64,000 nucleotides of DNA from positions 87,175 to 151,174 of the forward strand of contig NZ_VDCZ01000012.1 of NCBI RefSeq assembly GCF_006491645.1, in the 5' to 3' direction. This DNA comes from Flavobacterium profundi. GTDB lineage: Bacteria; Bacteroidota; Bacteroidia; Flavobacteriales; Flavobacteriaceae. Positions 17,022-26,088 of this stretch are shown here, one piece after another. Each line of letters begins with the position of its first letter. The first letter of the stretch is position 1. Both the position numbers and the translations under genes were made by a program. The notes under the pieces are model-generated. The model ran no database searches, had not been told where the DNA came from, and saw only the letters and a list, made by a program, of their open reading frames with translations.

Positions 17022-17606
17022 CTAATCATTCTTGATTTTTTCTACTGCCATTTTCTGGATATCTTCAAAAAAAAGAGTAAATTCTTCTTCAAATTCTTTG
17101 TAATGCAGCTGTAATTCTTCCGTAGCATATTGCATTTTTGAAGTAAATTTAGTTCGATAATCCATTTGATATAAAATTTTAGCTAAACCCTCTATAGTAG
17201 CATAACTTAATAACCAATTTTCTCTTACCATGGAAGGAAACATTTTTTGAATTCGTAAGGTAAGAATATCAAAATTTTGTTCTAATAATTGGTAAAAATT
17301 GAAAACATATTTTTCTAAAGGTATATTGTTATAATTTGACCAATTTTTAGCTAAAAAATGATCGTAAAAGATATCCATAATTACTCCAGAATAATGACCA
17401 TAACGATCATGTAAACGATGCTTGCTTTTTCGAAATACTGGATGTAAATCTGTAAAAGAATCTATAGATCGATGTAATAATATTCCTTTTCGTATATATT
17501 CAGGATAATTATTATAGTGATCACCTTTGATACTATCGGCCATAAAATTTCCAATTTTAATGAAATCATTGTCTCCTGAAAGGTATATATGGGCTAAAAA
17601 ATTCAT
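17022..17606 (-). CDS. acpH: acyl-carrier-protein phosphodiesterase (AcpH/DUF479)
   Basis: Hydrolyses the 4'-phosphopantetheine group from holo-ACP. At 194 aa, it has the family start MNFLAHIYLSGD, the metal-binding segment with IGNFMADSIKG and the HRSIDSFTD motif near residues 46-54, followed by SGVIMDIFYDHFLA. It is divergent from glmM with 110 bp between starts. The match to the HD-like AcpH family is good; in vivo role in ACP turnover is known from E. coli only. Confidence 0.85.
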   Translation of the reverse strand: MNFLAHIYLSGDNDFIKIGNFMADSIKGDHYNNYPEYIRKGILLHRSIDSFTDLHPVFRKSKHRLHDRYGHYSGVIMDIFYDHFLAKNWSNYNNIPLEKYVFNFYQLLEQNFDILTLRIQKMFPSMVRENWLLSYATIEGLAKILYQMDYRTKFTSKMQYATEELQLHYKEFEEEFTLFFEDIQKMAVEKIKND

Positions 17607-17684
17607 GGGCGTAATATGGGATAGTATTTATTATTCGTAAATATAGTAAAATTACTTAAGTTTTTTTTTCATAGTGAACTCTCT

Positions 17685-17692
17685 TATCTTTG
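17685..17692 (+). promoter_or_regulatory. -7 promoter box of glmM
   Basis: TATCTTTG fits TAnnTTTG, 24 bp upstream of the glmM ATG. Confidence 0.5.
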
Positions 17693-17716
17693 TGCATCTA
17701 ATATTAAAATTTCGAT

Positions 17717-19117
17717 ATGACCTTAATAAAATCAATTTCAGGAATTCGTGGAACTATTGGAGGAAAGGTGGGTGATAACCTTACTCCAGTGGATGCTGTT
17801 AAATTTGCATCGGCTTATGGTACTTTTTTAAAGCTAAACAATAGTGCTGTTATTAAAGATAGAAGATTAAAAGTTGTAATTGGAAGAGATGCACGAATTT
17901 CAGGTCCAATGATTCATAATTTAGTTCAAAATACATTAATAGGTTTAGGAATTGATGTGATTGATTTAGGATTATCTACAACACCAACTGTAGAAATAGC
18001 AGTGCCTCTTGAAAAAGCAGACGGTGGTATTATCTTGACGGCCTCTCACAATCCAAAACAATGGAATGCGTTAAAATTACTAAATAACAAAGGAGAATTT
18101 TTAAATGGTACAGACGGAGCAATTATTTTAAAAATTGCTGAAGATGAAGCTTTTGATTTTTCTGAAGTGGATTATTTAGGTGAAGTAACGGAGAATTCTT
18201 CCTACATGGATATACATATTGACGAAGTTTTAGCCTTACCTTTAGTGGATGTGGAAGCGGTAAAAGCCAAACAATTTAAAGTAGTAATAGATGGTGTGAA
18301 TTCTTCTGGAGGTATTGTTATTCCTAATTTATTAGAACAAATGGGAGTGGAAGTTGTAAAATTATATTGTGAGCCAAACGGCCATTTTCCTCATAATCCA
18401 GAACCCCTAAAAGAGCATTTGGGAGACATTTGTAAATTGGTTGTAGAAGAAAAAGCAGATTTTGGTATTGTTGTTGATCCAGATGTAGATCGATTGGCTT
18501 TTATATCCAATGATGGAGAAATGTTTGGGGAAGAATACACTTTGGTAGCAGTGGCTGATTATGTTTTAAGTAGGACCAAAGGGAATACTGTGTCCAATAT
18601 GTCTTCTTCTAGAGCACTACGTGATATTACTGAAAAACATGGTGGAAAATACCAAGCAAGTGCTGTTGGTGAAGTAAATGTAGTTACCTTAATGAAAGAA
18701 ACCAATGCTATTATTGGAGGTGAAGGAAATGGTGGTATCATTTATCCTGAAAGTCATTATGGTAGAGATAGTTTAGTTGGTGTGGCTTTATTTTTAACGC
18801 ATTTAGCAAAGCAAAACCTTTCAGTTGCTGAGTTACGAGCAAGTTATCCTCATTATTTTATGAGTAAAAATAAAATTGAATTAACGCCTCAAATAGATGT
18901 AGATTTGATTTTAAAATCAATGACAGATAAATATAAAAATGAAGACATTTCAACGATTGATGGAGTAAAAATAGACTTCCCAACGGAATGGGTACATTTG
19001 AGAAAATCCAATACGGAACCAATTATTCGTATTTATACGGAAGCTCCTTCTCAAAAAGAAGCAGATGTGCTTGCGGAACGATTTGTAAAGGAGCTCAAAG
19101 AAATAGCTGGAATTTAA
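17717..19117 (+). CDS. glmM: phosphoglucosamine mutase
   Basis: Interconverts glucosamine-6-phosphate and glucosamine-1-phosphate for peptidoglycan and LPS precursors. The active-site TASHNP lies at residues 108-113 with phosphoserine Ser110, the Mg-binding DPDVDR is present, the sugar-binding loop reads GEGNGG, and the phosphate-binding RKSNTEPIIR is near the C-terminus. Full length at 466 aa. The GEGNGG loop differs from the GEQSGH of E. coli GlmM and is closer to archaeal-type phosphohexomutases, so a mannose or glucose mutase activity cannot be excluded. Terminated by a strong hairpin. Confidence 0.88.
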   Translation: MTLIKSISGIRGTIGGKVGDNLTPVDAVKFASAYGTFLKLNNSAVIKDRRLKVVIGRDARISGPMIHNLVQNTLIGLGIDVIDLGLSTTPTVEIAVPLEKADGGIILTASHNPKQWNALKLLNNKGEFLNGTDGAIILKIAEDEAFDFSEVDYLGEVTENSSYMDIHIDEVLALPLVDVEAVKAKQFKVVIDGVNSSGGIVIPNLLEQMGVEVVKLYCEPNGHFPHNPEPLKEHLGDICKLVVEEKADFGIVVDPDVDRLAFISNDGEMFGEEYTLVAVADYVLSRTKGNTVSNMSSSRALRDITEKHGGKYQASAVGEVNVVTLMKETNAIIGGEGNGGIIYPESHYGRDSLVGVALFLTHLAKQNLSVAELRASYPHYFMSKNKIELTPQIDVDLILKSMTDKYKNEDISTIDGVKIDFPTEWVHLRKSNTEPIIRIYTEAPSQKEADVLAERFVKELKEIAGI

Positions 19118-19128
19118 TAATAGTATAG

Positions 19129-19157
19129 CAAAGCCGTAGTTTCTACGGCTTTTTTTC
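19129..19157 (+). terminator. rho-independent terminator of glmM
   Basis: AAAGCCGTAG, loop TTT, CTACGGCTTT followed by T residues, 12 bp after the stop codon. Confidence 0.88.
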
Positions 19158-19203
19158 AAAACCTTTACTTGTCATTTCACCCCAAGAATGATTTCTTTTT
19201 TTA

Positions 19204-19584
19204 TTAATGCTTAGGACCTTTTCCTTTTTTTTCTTTCTTTACCTTTTTAGATTTTTTATAGGTTATTTTGTGTTGTTCATTATACTGATAGGGAGTATGA
19301 CCTCCAATTTCTAACTCTACCTTACGTGCTGTGTTTAAATTAATAGTTCCAAAAACAGATGGAATTGAAGCAGAAATGGACCAACTACCATTGTTTAAAT
19401 AAAGATATACACGTTTTTCTAGGTCAAAATAAAAATTTTGATCCGGGAAATAAATGTGTTTCGTTTTAGCTCTATAACCATGTGCTGGAGCCCAAGGTGG
19501 AGGACCTTGCGAAAACAGATCTTGTGGTGTAATAAATAGCAAGAATAAAGTGATGATAACTAGTAGTTTTGGGAATGTTTTCAT
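19204..19584 (-). CDS. small secreted protein, 126 aa
   Basis: Signal peptide at residues 1-26 (ending DLFSQ), then GPPPWAPAHGYRAKT and a FPDQNFYFDLEK segment that I recall from a widespread family of unnamed Bacteroidota secreted proteins. The C-terminus is a Lys-rich tail of about 20 residues. No catalytic motif. Probably periplasmic. Function unknown. Confidence 0.65.
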   Translation of the reverse strand: MKTFPKLLVIITLFLLFITPQDLFSQGPPPWAPAHGYRAKTKHIYFPDQNFYFDLEKRVYLYLNNGSWSISASIPSVFGTINLNTARKVELEIGGHTPYQYNEQHKITYKKSKKVKKEKKGKGPKH

Positions 19585-19810
19585 AATGTTTTTTGTTAAT
19601 TATTGGATATAAATATATTTAAATAACTGAATCGTACTGTACAATATTGTGTCTTCTTTATACTATTTTGATAAAAAAAATATAAAATAAAAAAAGAGGA
19701 AAATCGAGGTAGGGTTTTCTTTTTGTCAACTGTTTTATTAGAACATGTAAACAAAAAAAAGGCATTTTTTAATGCCAAAAAACAAAACAAAACAAATAAA
19801 ACAAACAAGT

Positions 19811-20680
19811 ATGAATGTAAGATTATTCTTATGTGTTACTATTGCCTCAATTTTTAGTATTACAAATTTAACCGCACAAGATTGTTCCGGATTTAAAACC
19901 TTTACCATTGGTGGTTGGGGAACCAATTGTCATGGACAAAATCCAGGTTGTTACCGAGATGCCATGTTTGATTTAGCATTTCCAAATGGTTTAACTATTG
20001 GTTGTGGAGAAAACCAATTGGTTTTTACTTCTTCTCAAGCCATAAATGATTTTTTACCTTCGGGTTCAACACCTAGAGCTCTAGAAGAGGGAATTTTAGT
20101 AAATCCAGGAAGAACGTATAAAAATGTATTAGCAGCTCAATTAGTTGGTGTTACACTAGCCATGGGTTTTGATGAATATGATGAAGAGTTTGCATTAAGT
20201 TCACAATACTTTGGAAATTTAGTAATTACAGAAGGGGTTTTTGAAGGGATGAACGTTTATGACTTTTTAGAAACAGCGAATGGTATTATTGGGGGGTGTT
20301 TAACAGGTTACTCTTTTAGTGATTTAAATGCAACTGCTACAGCAATTAATGAAAATTTTGATGGTGGAAATTCAGATAATGGGTTTTTATCTTGTCCAGA
20401 TAATATTTATACGGAGAGAACTGCTGCGGTTAACATTTATCCTAATCCAATAGCAAGTCAAGCAACTCTTGAATTTTCTTTCAAATACGATTCACCAATT
20501 AACATAGAATTGTATAATGTAAACGGTCAGTTTCTAAACGAAATTTATAATGGTGATATAAAATCAGAGAAGAAGTATCGTGTAAGTATGGACGCAAATG
20601 CATTAAAGCCAGGAGTTTATTTTGTTAAGTTGATAACGAACCTTCAAGCTTACACGAGAACGATAACTATAACGAATTAA
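19811..20680 (+). CDS. secreted protein with type IX secretion (T9SS type A) sorting domain
   Basis: Predicted cargo of the type IX secretion system. I place the start at the ATG at 19811, because from there the protein begins with a standard signal peptide (MNVRLFLCV... to NLTAQ); an in-frame start at 19772 would add 13 polar residues. The central region has paired Cys residues (GTNCHGQNPGCY) and no family I recognise. The last 75 residues carry the type A sorting domain: IYPNP near residue 220, then GVYFVKL and a short basic tail. Expected location is the cell surface or medium. Confidence 0.8.
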   Translation: MNVRLFLCVTIASIFSITNLTAQDCSGFKTFTIGGWGTNCHGQNPGCYRDAMFDLAFPNGLTIGCGENQLVFTSSQAINDFLPSGSTPRALEEGILVNPGRTYKNVLAAQLVGVTLAMGFDEYDEEFALSSQYFGNLVITEGVFEGMNVYDFLETANGIIGGCLTGYSFSDLNATATAINENFDGGNSDNGFLSCPDNIYTERTAAVNIYPNPIASQATLEFSFKYDSPINIELYNVNGQFLNEIYNGDIKSEKKYRVSMDANALKPGVYFVKLITNLQAYTRTITITN

Positions 20681-20718
20681 AATAGATACATTTTATCTAT
20701 TGTGAAGAATTTTTTTTT
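20681..20718 (+). terminator. possible terminator after the T9SS cargo gene
   Basis: AATAGATA, loop, TATCTATT forms an 8-bp stem directly after the stop codon; a run of eight T follows only after 9 further bases, so efficiency is doubtful. Confidence 0.35.
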
Positions 20719-20811
20719 CATGTTTAGAGGATATGTCTAAAAAGATGTTTGTTTGTATGCATTTTTTTAAATAAAAATAAATTAGATGTATTCTTGAGTT
20801 TTTTTAAAGAG

Positions 20812-20819
20812 TATCTTTG
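20812..20819 (+). promoter_or_regulatory. -7 promoter box of the glycosyltransferase gene
   Basis: TATCTTTG fits TAnnTTTG, 14 bp upstream of the ATG at 20834; a TTG lies at 20794-20796. Confidence 0.45.
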
Positions 20820-20833
20820 CCTAAAAAACAAAG

Positions 20834-21829
20834 ATGCTTTTTTCTTTTATAATACCTGTATATAATAGACCTGAAGAAATAGAGGAGTTGTTGCAAAGTA
20901 TGACTCAATTTAATTTTGAAGCTCCTTTTGAAGTTGTAATCGTAGAAGACGGTTCTTCTATGCCTTGTGAACACATCGTTGAAAAGTATAAAAATACGTT
21001 GCAAATTTCCTATTATTTTAAGCCCAACTCAGGACCTGGAAATTCGCGTAACTTTGGTATGCAAAAAGCGAAAGGTAATTATTTTATTATTTTAGACTCC
21101 GATTGTATCCTACCTAAAGAATATTTAACTGTTGTTTCTCAGTCTTTACAAAATCATTATGTAGATTGTTTTGGCGGTCCAGATAAAGCTTTACCTACAT
21201 TTTCTAACATTCAAAAGTCCATTAATTTTTCCATGACTTCTTTCTTAACTACAGGAGGAATAAGAGGAGGAAGCGAAAAAGTGGATAAATTTCAACCGAG
21301 AAGTTTTAATATGGGCCTTTCTAAAAATGCGTTTGAAATTTCAAAAGGCTTTGGAAATATTCATCCTGGAGAAGATCCAGATTTATCCATACGATTGTGG
21401 GAATTAGGTTTGCAAACCAAATTAATTAAAGAAGCGTATGTGTATCATAAGCGAAGAATCGACTGGAATAAATTTTATATTCAAGTGAATAAATTTGGAA
21501 AAGCCAGACCTATTTTAAATTTTTGGTATCCTAAATACACAAAATTAACCTTTTGGTTTCCTTCCTTTTTTCTTTTAGGCTTTATTTTAAGCCTTATTTT
21601 AATTGTATTTTCATTGCCTATATTATTTTATTTGTATTTAGCCTATTTTGGAATGATTTTTGTAAGCTCATTAGTACAAAATAAAAGTGTTACAATTGCC
21701 GTTTATTCAATTATAGCTACGGCAATTCAGTTTTATGGGTATGGTATTGGTTATTTAAAATCATTTACAAATGTATTTTTCTTAAAGAAAAAACCTCAAG
21801 AAGCACACCCAGAATTGTTTTTTAAATAA
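20834..21829 (+). CDS. glycosyltransferase family 2 protein (331 aa)
   Basis: GT-A fold transferase using a nucleotide sugar. The N-terminal domain has FSFIIPVYNRPEE, an EDGSS motif (residues 38-42) and the metal-binding DSD at 88-90; PGEDPDLS matches the acceptor/catalytic ED loop. Two hydrophobic segments near residues 237-262 and 265-290 anchor it in the membrane. Substrate and product are unknown; envelope glycan synthesis is likely. coaE starts 5 bp downstream, so the two genes form an operon. Confidence 0.88.
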   Translation: MLFSFIIPVYNRPEEIEELLQSMTQFNFEAPFEVVIVEDGSSMPCEHIVEKYKNTLQISYYFKPNSGPGNSRNFGMQKAKGNYFIILDSDCILPKEYLTVVSQSLQNHYVDCFGGPDKALPTFSNIQKSINFSMTSFLTTGGIRGGSEKVDKFQPRSFNMGLSKNAFEISKGFGNIHPGEDPDLSIRLWELGLQTKLIKEAYVYHKRRIDWNKFYIQVNKFGKARPILNFWYPKYTKLTFWFPSFFLLGFILSLILIVFSLPILFYLYLAYFGMIFVSSLVQNKSVTIAVYSIIATAIQFYGYGIGYLKSFTNVFFLKKKPQEAHPELFFK

Positions 21830-21834
21830 ATAGT

Positions 21835-22422
21835 ATGACTAAAATTATTGGTTTAACAGGAGGAATTGGTAGCGGTAAAAGTACAGTGGCAAAATATATT
21901 GCTTCAAAAGGAATACCCGTTTATATTGCTGACGAGGAAGCCAAAAAAATAATGACTCAAGAAGTTGTCATTAGAGAGATCCAACAACTTTTTAAGGAAA
22001 ATATCATTTTAGAATCAGGTCAATTGGATCGAAAAAAAATAGCGTCTATCGTTTTTCAACATCCAGATTTATTAAAACAATTAAATGCAATTGTACATCC
22101 CAAAGTAAAGCAACATTTTGAGGCTTGGTTACTGAAAAATAAAACGGCTCCATTTATTATCAAAGAAGTTGCTATTTTGTTTGAAACGAAAGGAAATGAG
22201 GCTTGTGACAAAGTGATTTTAATAACAGCACCAGAAGATGTTAAAATTGAAAGAGTGATGAAACGAGATAATGTGAGTCGAGAGGAAGTAGTAAAAAGAA
22301 TGAAGAATCAACTTTCTGATGTTGAAAAAGCAAAGAAAAGTGATTTTATTGTAACAAATGTTAAAATTGACGACACATTTTTAGAGATTGATGAAATTCT
22401 TAATTTTTTAAAAATATCGTAA
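21835..22422 (+). CDS. coaE: dephospho-CoA kinase
   Basis: Catalyses the last step of coenzyme A synthesis, phosphorylation of dephospho-CoA. The P-loop GGIGSGKST is at residues 9-17; the family motif DRKKIASIVF and the LNAIVHPKV segment are present, and length (195 aa) is standard. Follows the glycosyltransferase gene after 5 bp. Confidence 0.95.
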   Translation: MTKIIGLTGGIGSGKSTVAKYIASKGIPVYIADEEAKKIMTQEVVIREIQQLFKENIILESGQLDRKKIASIVFQHPDLLKQLNAIVHPKVKQHFEAWLLKNKTAPFIIKEVAILFETKGNEACDKVILITAPEDVKIERVMKRDNVSREEVVKRMKNQLSDVEKAKKSDFIVTNVKIDDTFLEIDEILNFLKIS

Positions 22423-22480
22423 AAAATGCTTTGAATGTTAATCTTTGGTTAATGTTTTAATAGGCTAAATGTTAAAATAC

Positions 22481-22488
22481 TAATTTTG
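22481..22488 (+). promoter_or_regulatory. -7 box just upstream of the histidine kinase start
   Basis: TAATTTTG fits TAnnTTTG and ends 5 bp before the ATG at 22494, so transcription would begin at or next to the start codon (leaderless or nearly so). No good -33 element is visible. Confidence 0.4.
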
Positions 22489-22493
22489 TATTG

Positions 22494-24077
22494 ATGAATA
22501 AAAAGAGGTTTCGACTATTGGTTTTCTTAATGAGTGTGTCGCTTATTGGGATAATTTTAGTACAATTATACTGGATAAATACATCTTTAAAGAAAAGTGA
22601 AGAAGAATTTAAGCTTCACGTTCAACAAGTTATTGGTCGTGTAGCAGAAAGGATTAACGAAAAAGAGTTCTACTCTTTTTACAAAAAATACAATGCTATT
22701 AAAGATAGTATTGGTAAAGAACCTGAAGAAAAAACATTAAAAGAATTTTTCTTCATGGAACGTAATAAAAAGACTAATGAAACCATTATTTACACCAGTT
22801 CATTGGTTTCACAAGATTATGGAATTAATGGATCGTTCTTTGATAAAAATGCAGATACAATTAAAGTAGGCAATATTTTAGCCAATAGAAAAACAGAAAT
22901 TTATGCTGGTACGCCTTTAGATAATAATTCGGTTGAACTAAACAGAAAGCCAGATATCACGATAGAAAAGAAAGGAAGTTTATCTTCAATTGATAAAGCG
23001 AACTATCAATTATTCTTTAGAGATATTGTTTCTCAAAGGCCTATTCAAGATCGAATTAGTAAAGAGGAATTAGATAAATATCTAAAGAATGAATTGGAAC
23101 GCTATCAAATTAAAACCCCTTACGAATATGCTATTTACAGTAATGGTTTAGCCACTAAAATTCGTTCAGATCGTTTTAAATATGATAAAAAATCTACGTA
23201 TGGAATACCTGTTTTTCAGGATAATGAAGGCATGAGTCAATATCAGTTATTGGTAACTTTTCCTCAAAAGAGTAAATTTTTCTTTTCTTCGATTCTAGGG
23301 ATTACGATGTTATCGATATTATTTACTTTAATTATTGTATTAACGTTTTCAAGTGCATTAAATCAGTTAATAACTCAGAAACAAATTTCAGAGATTAAAA
23401 CTGATTTTATTAACAACATGACTCACGAATTTAAAACACCTATTGCTACTATTAATCTAGCTTTAGATGCGATTAAAAATCCTAAAATTATTGAAGATAA
23501 AGATAAAGTACAACGTTATCTTCAAATGATTAAAGATGAGAATAAAAGAATGCATGCACAAGTTGAAAATGTACTGCGTATTTCAAAATTAGAAAAGAAA
23601 GAATTAGATATATCAAAAGAACCAACGGATGTATTAGGAATAATTGATGATGCTGTAGAACACATTGGTTTGATTGTGGAAGATAGAGAAGGACAGATTA
23701 CAAAACATATCGACGCTAAAAGATCTACTATTTTATTAAATGAAGTTCATTTTACAAATGTACTAGTAAATATTCTAGATAACGCGGTAAAATATTCACC
23801 AGGTCCTCCTGTAATAGATATTTATGTCGAAAATATAAAAGATTATATAGTTATAAAAATTAAAGACCAAGGTGCTGGGATGAGTAAAATAGCTCAAAAA
23901 AGAGTATTTGAGAAATTTTATAGAGAGCATACCGGAGATTTGCATAATGTTAAAGGTCACGGATTAGGCTTAGCCTATGTGAAACAAATTGTAGAAGATC
24001 ACAACGGACAAATTTTTGTTGAAAGTGAAAAAGGTAAAGGAAGTGTCTTTATATTAAAAATGCCCTTAATAAATTAA
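22494..24077 (+). CDS. sensor histidine kinase, RprX-like
   Basis: Membrane sensor kinase. TM1 at about residues 8-28, a periplasmic sensor domain to about 262, TM2 at about 263-285, then HisKA with phospho-acceptor His311 in MTHEFKTP, an N box (LDNAVKYS), G1 (KDQGAGMS) and G2 (GHGLGLAY). The ATG at 22494 is preferred to the TTG three bases upstream. It is followed after 6 bp by its response regulator; the pair resembles RprX/RprY of Bacteroides. The signal is unknown. Confidence 0.9.
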   Translation: MNKKRFRLLVFLMSVSLIGIILVQLYWINTSLKKSEEEFKLHVQQVIGRVAERINEKEFYSFYKKYNAIKDSIGKEPEEKTLKEFFFMERNKKTNETIIYTSSLVSQDYGINGSFFDKNADTIKVGNILANRKTEIYAGTPLDNNSVELNRKPDITIEKKGSLSSIDKANYQLFFRDIVSQRPIQDRISKEELDKYLKNELERYQIKTPYEYAIYSNGLATKIRSDRFKYDKKSTYGIPVFQDNEGMSQYQLLVTFPQKSKFFFSSILGITMLSILFTLIIVLTFSSALNQLITQKQISEIKTDFINNMTHEFKTPIATINLALDAIKNPKIIEDKDKVQRYLQMIKDENKRMHAQVENVLRISKLEKKELDISKEPTDVLGIIDDAVEHIGLIVEDREGQITKHIDAKRSTILLNEVHFTNVLVNILDNAVKYSPGPPVIDIYVENIKDYIVIKIKDQGAGMSKIAQKRVFEKFYREHTGDLHNVKGHGLGLAYVKQIVEDHNGQIFVESEKGKGSVFILKMPLIN

Positions 24078-24083
24078 AGAAAT

Positions 24084-24782
24084 ATGGAAGCAAGAAAAAT
24101 TTTATTAGTTGAAGATGACCCCAATTTTGGCGCAATATTGAAAGATTATTTAATCATAAATGATTTTGATGTTACCCTTGCGAAAAATGGTATGGAAGGT
24201 TTTGAAAAATTTAAAAAGGATATCTATGATTTATGTATCCTAGATGTTATGATGCCTTACAAAGACGGGTATACTTTAGCTAGAGAAATTCGCGAAAAAA
24301 ACCAAGAAGTGCCAATTATTTTCTTAACTGCTAAAACTTTAAAAGAAGATGTTTTAAAAGGCTATAAAGTTGGGGCAGACGATTATTTGAATAAACCGTT
24401 TGATTCTGAAGTTTTATTGATGAAAATAAAAGCAATTATTCAAAGAAAAGCTTCTGAAGTAAAGCCAGATAATACTAAATTTGAATTTGAAATTGGTAAA
24501 TTTCATTTGAATTCTAAATTGCGTTTCTTGTCTTTCCAAAACGAAGAACCAATTAAGTTATCTCCTAAAGAGTGTGAACTTCTTAAAATGTTAGCATTAC
24601 ATGAAAACGATTTAATGCCTCGTGAATTAGCTTTAACTAAGATTTGGAGAGATGATAATTACTTCACTTCAAGAAGTATGGACGTTTACATTGCTAAATT
24701 GAGAAAATACATGAAACGTGATGAAAACGTTGAAATTTTAAACATTCACGGTGAAGGATTCCGATTAGTTGTGAAAAAATAA
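24084..24782 (+). CDS. OmpR-family response regulator, RprY-like
   Basis: Receiver domain (residues 1-120) with acidic pocket ED-D (10-12), phospho-acceptor Asp54 and Lys104, followed by an OmpR/PhoB winged-helix DNA-binding domain (about 130-230). It lies 6 bp after the histidine kinase gene and forms a two-component system with it. Target genes cannot be read from the window. Confidence 0.92.
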   Translation: MEARKILLVEDDPNFGAILKDYLIINDFDVTLAKNGMEGFEKFKKDIYDLCILDVMMPYKDGYTLAREIREKNQEVPIIFLTAKTLKEDVLKGYKVGADDYLNKPFDSEVLLMKIKAIIQRKASEVKPDNTKFEFEIGKFHLNSKLRFLSFQNEEPIKLSPKECELLKMLALHENDLMPRELALTKIWRDDNYFTSRSMDVYIAKLRKYMKRDENVEILNIHGEGFRLVVKK

Positions 24783-24818
24783 AACCAAAAGAATAAAAAA
24801 CCTAAAAATATTAAACCT

Positions 24819-24853
24819 AAAAAAAAGCTTCGAAATTTTCGAAGCTTTTTTTT
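24819..24853. terminator. bidirectional terminator between two response-regulator genes
   Basis: AAAAAAGCTTCGAAA-TTTTCGAAGCTTTTTT forms a symmetric hairpin with A/T runs on both sides between the convergent genes ending at 24782 and 24859. Confidence 0.85.
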
Positions 24854-24858
24854 GAATT

Positions 24859-25239
24859 TTAACTTAAAATATCTCCTAAAATGTTAGAAGATAAAGGTTT
24901 TGAAATATAATCTTTCACTAAGAAGTGATCTTTCGCTTTTGTAATGTCTTCGTCTTCTGTAGAGGAAGAAAGCATGTACAATTTAATAGTTGTTGCATGG
25001 TTTTCAAATTCTTGTTGAAATTCTTCTAAAAAATCCCAGCCACTTTTTATAGGCATGAAAATATCAATAAAAATAACATCAGGTATCCAATAGTTTTTAT
25101 TTTCTCTTAAGAAAGTGATAGCATCGCTAACACTATTTACGGTTTTTACTTCTATAGGAGTGCTACTTTGTTCTATTAATTTTCGATTAAAAAAATTGGT
25201 GACTTGATCATCATCTATTAAGAGTATTTTTTTTGTCAT
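24859..25239 (-). CDS. single-domain response regulator (126 aa)
   Basis: CheY-like receiver with no output domain. Acidic residues DDD at 9-11, phospho-acceptor Asp59 (FIDIFMP), SSS at 91-93 and Lys114 (YISKP) are all present, so it should be phosphorylated. It is convergent with the RprXY-like pair but not in its operon; the kinase partner is unknown, and it may act in a phosphorelay. Confidence 0.85.
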   Translation of the reverse strand: MTKKILLIDDDQVTNFFNRKLIEQSSTPIEVKTVNSVSDAITFLRENKNYWIPDVIFIDIFMPIKSGWDFLEEFQQEFENHATTIKLYMLSSSTEDEDITKAKDHFLVKDYISKPLSSNILGDILS

Positions 25240-25347
25240 TTGCTATCCAGTTTAAAATAAGGTTAGTTCCTATAAAGTTAGTGTAAAATTTGCATTAAAT
25301 TATAGTTAATAGCTTTGTTGTAAACACATTTATTAACAATTAGTACC

Positions 25348-26088
25348 TTATTGGTACCAATTTATTTCTAATGCATAAACTTTTTTATCTTCCTTAGCAA
25401 TACTGTATAAAGTACTATGGTTATTTGTTTCTTTTTGAAGCACCGCAACATCGTTCCAATTTAATTCTTTAATAAAATTAATGTCTAAAGTTGCAATTTC
25501 TTGATGGAGTAATCGTTTCGGATCTTCAAAATCGAGACACCATTCCATATATTTTACATTATTTACATGGTTTACCACATCTAAATCAGACAAAACTACA
25601 TTTCGATTCGCTATTGTTGTTGCATTTATACTAATGTCAATTTTTTTAGTAGAAGCTATGGTAGCATCCTTATCAAATTTCTGAAAATGATCGTGAGGTA
25701 AAGCCAAAGCTTCGGGCCTTCTTGTTTGGGTGTTAATTACAGCCCAAAAAGTTTCACAACCTACAATTTTTTCATCGTTCAGATACATTTCTAAACAACG
25801 AACCGAACGGGAATTCTCTAATGATTTTACCCAAGTTTTAATGGTAACGATATCGCGCCATTTAGGAAGTTTTTTTATTTCCAAACGCATTCTGATCATT
25901 ACCCAAGCTTGGTTAAAGGCTTGCATATCTGTAAAACTGATACCCCCTAAATCGGCATGACGACCAGCAGTTAATTGAAGTAAATTACACAAATCGGTAT
26001 ACTTCAAATACCCATTAGGATAACAATGCAAAAATGTTATTTCTTGTTGTTGTTCTAAAATAGAGGTAAAGTTGGATGAAATAGGCAT
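25348..26088 (-). CDS. acyl-[acyl-carrier-protein] thioesterase, FatA-like
   Basis: Releases fatty acids from acyl-ACP. Two hot-dog domains: the first includes HADLGGISF near residues 43-51 and the second VVLSDLDVVNHVNNVKYMEW (about 164-183), whose Asn/His pattern (NHVNNVKY) is characteristic of the plant-type acyl-ACP thioesterases. Length is typical for bacterial members. Its start codon directly abuts the miaA stop, so it is the last gene of a long minus-strand unit. Confidence 0.85.
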   Translation of the reverse strand: MPISSNFTSILEQQQEITFLHCYPNGYLKYTDLCNLLQLTAGRHADLGGISFTDMQAFNQAWVMIRMRLEIKKLPKWRDIVTIKTWVKSLENSRSVRCLEMYLNDEKIVGCETFWAVINTQTRRPEALALPHDHFQKFDKDATIASTKKIDISINATTIANRNVVLSDLDVVNHVNNVKYMEWCLDFEDPKRLLHQEIATLDINFIKELNWNDVAVLQKETNNHSTLYSIAKEDKKVYALEINWYQ

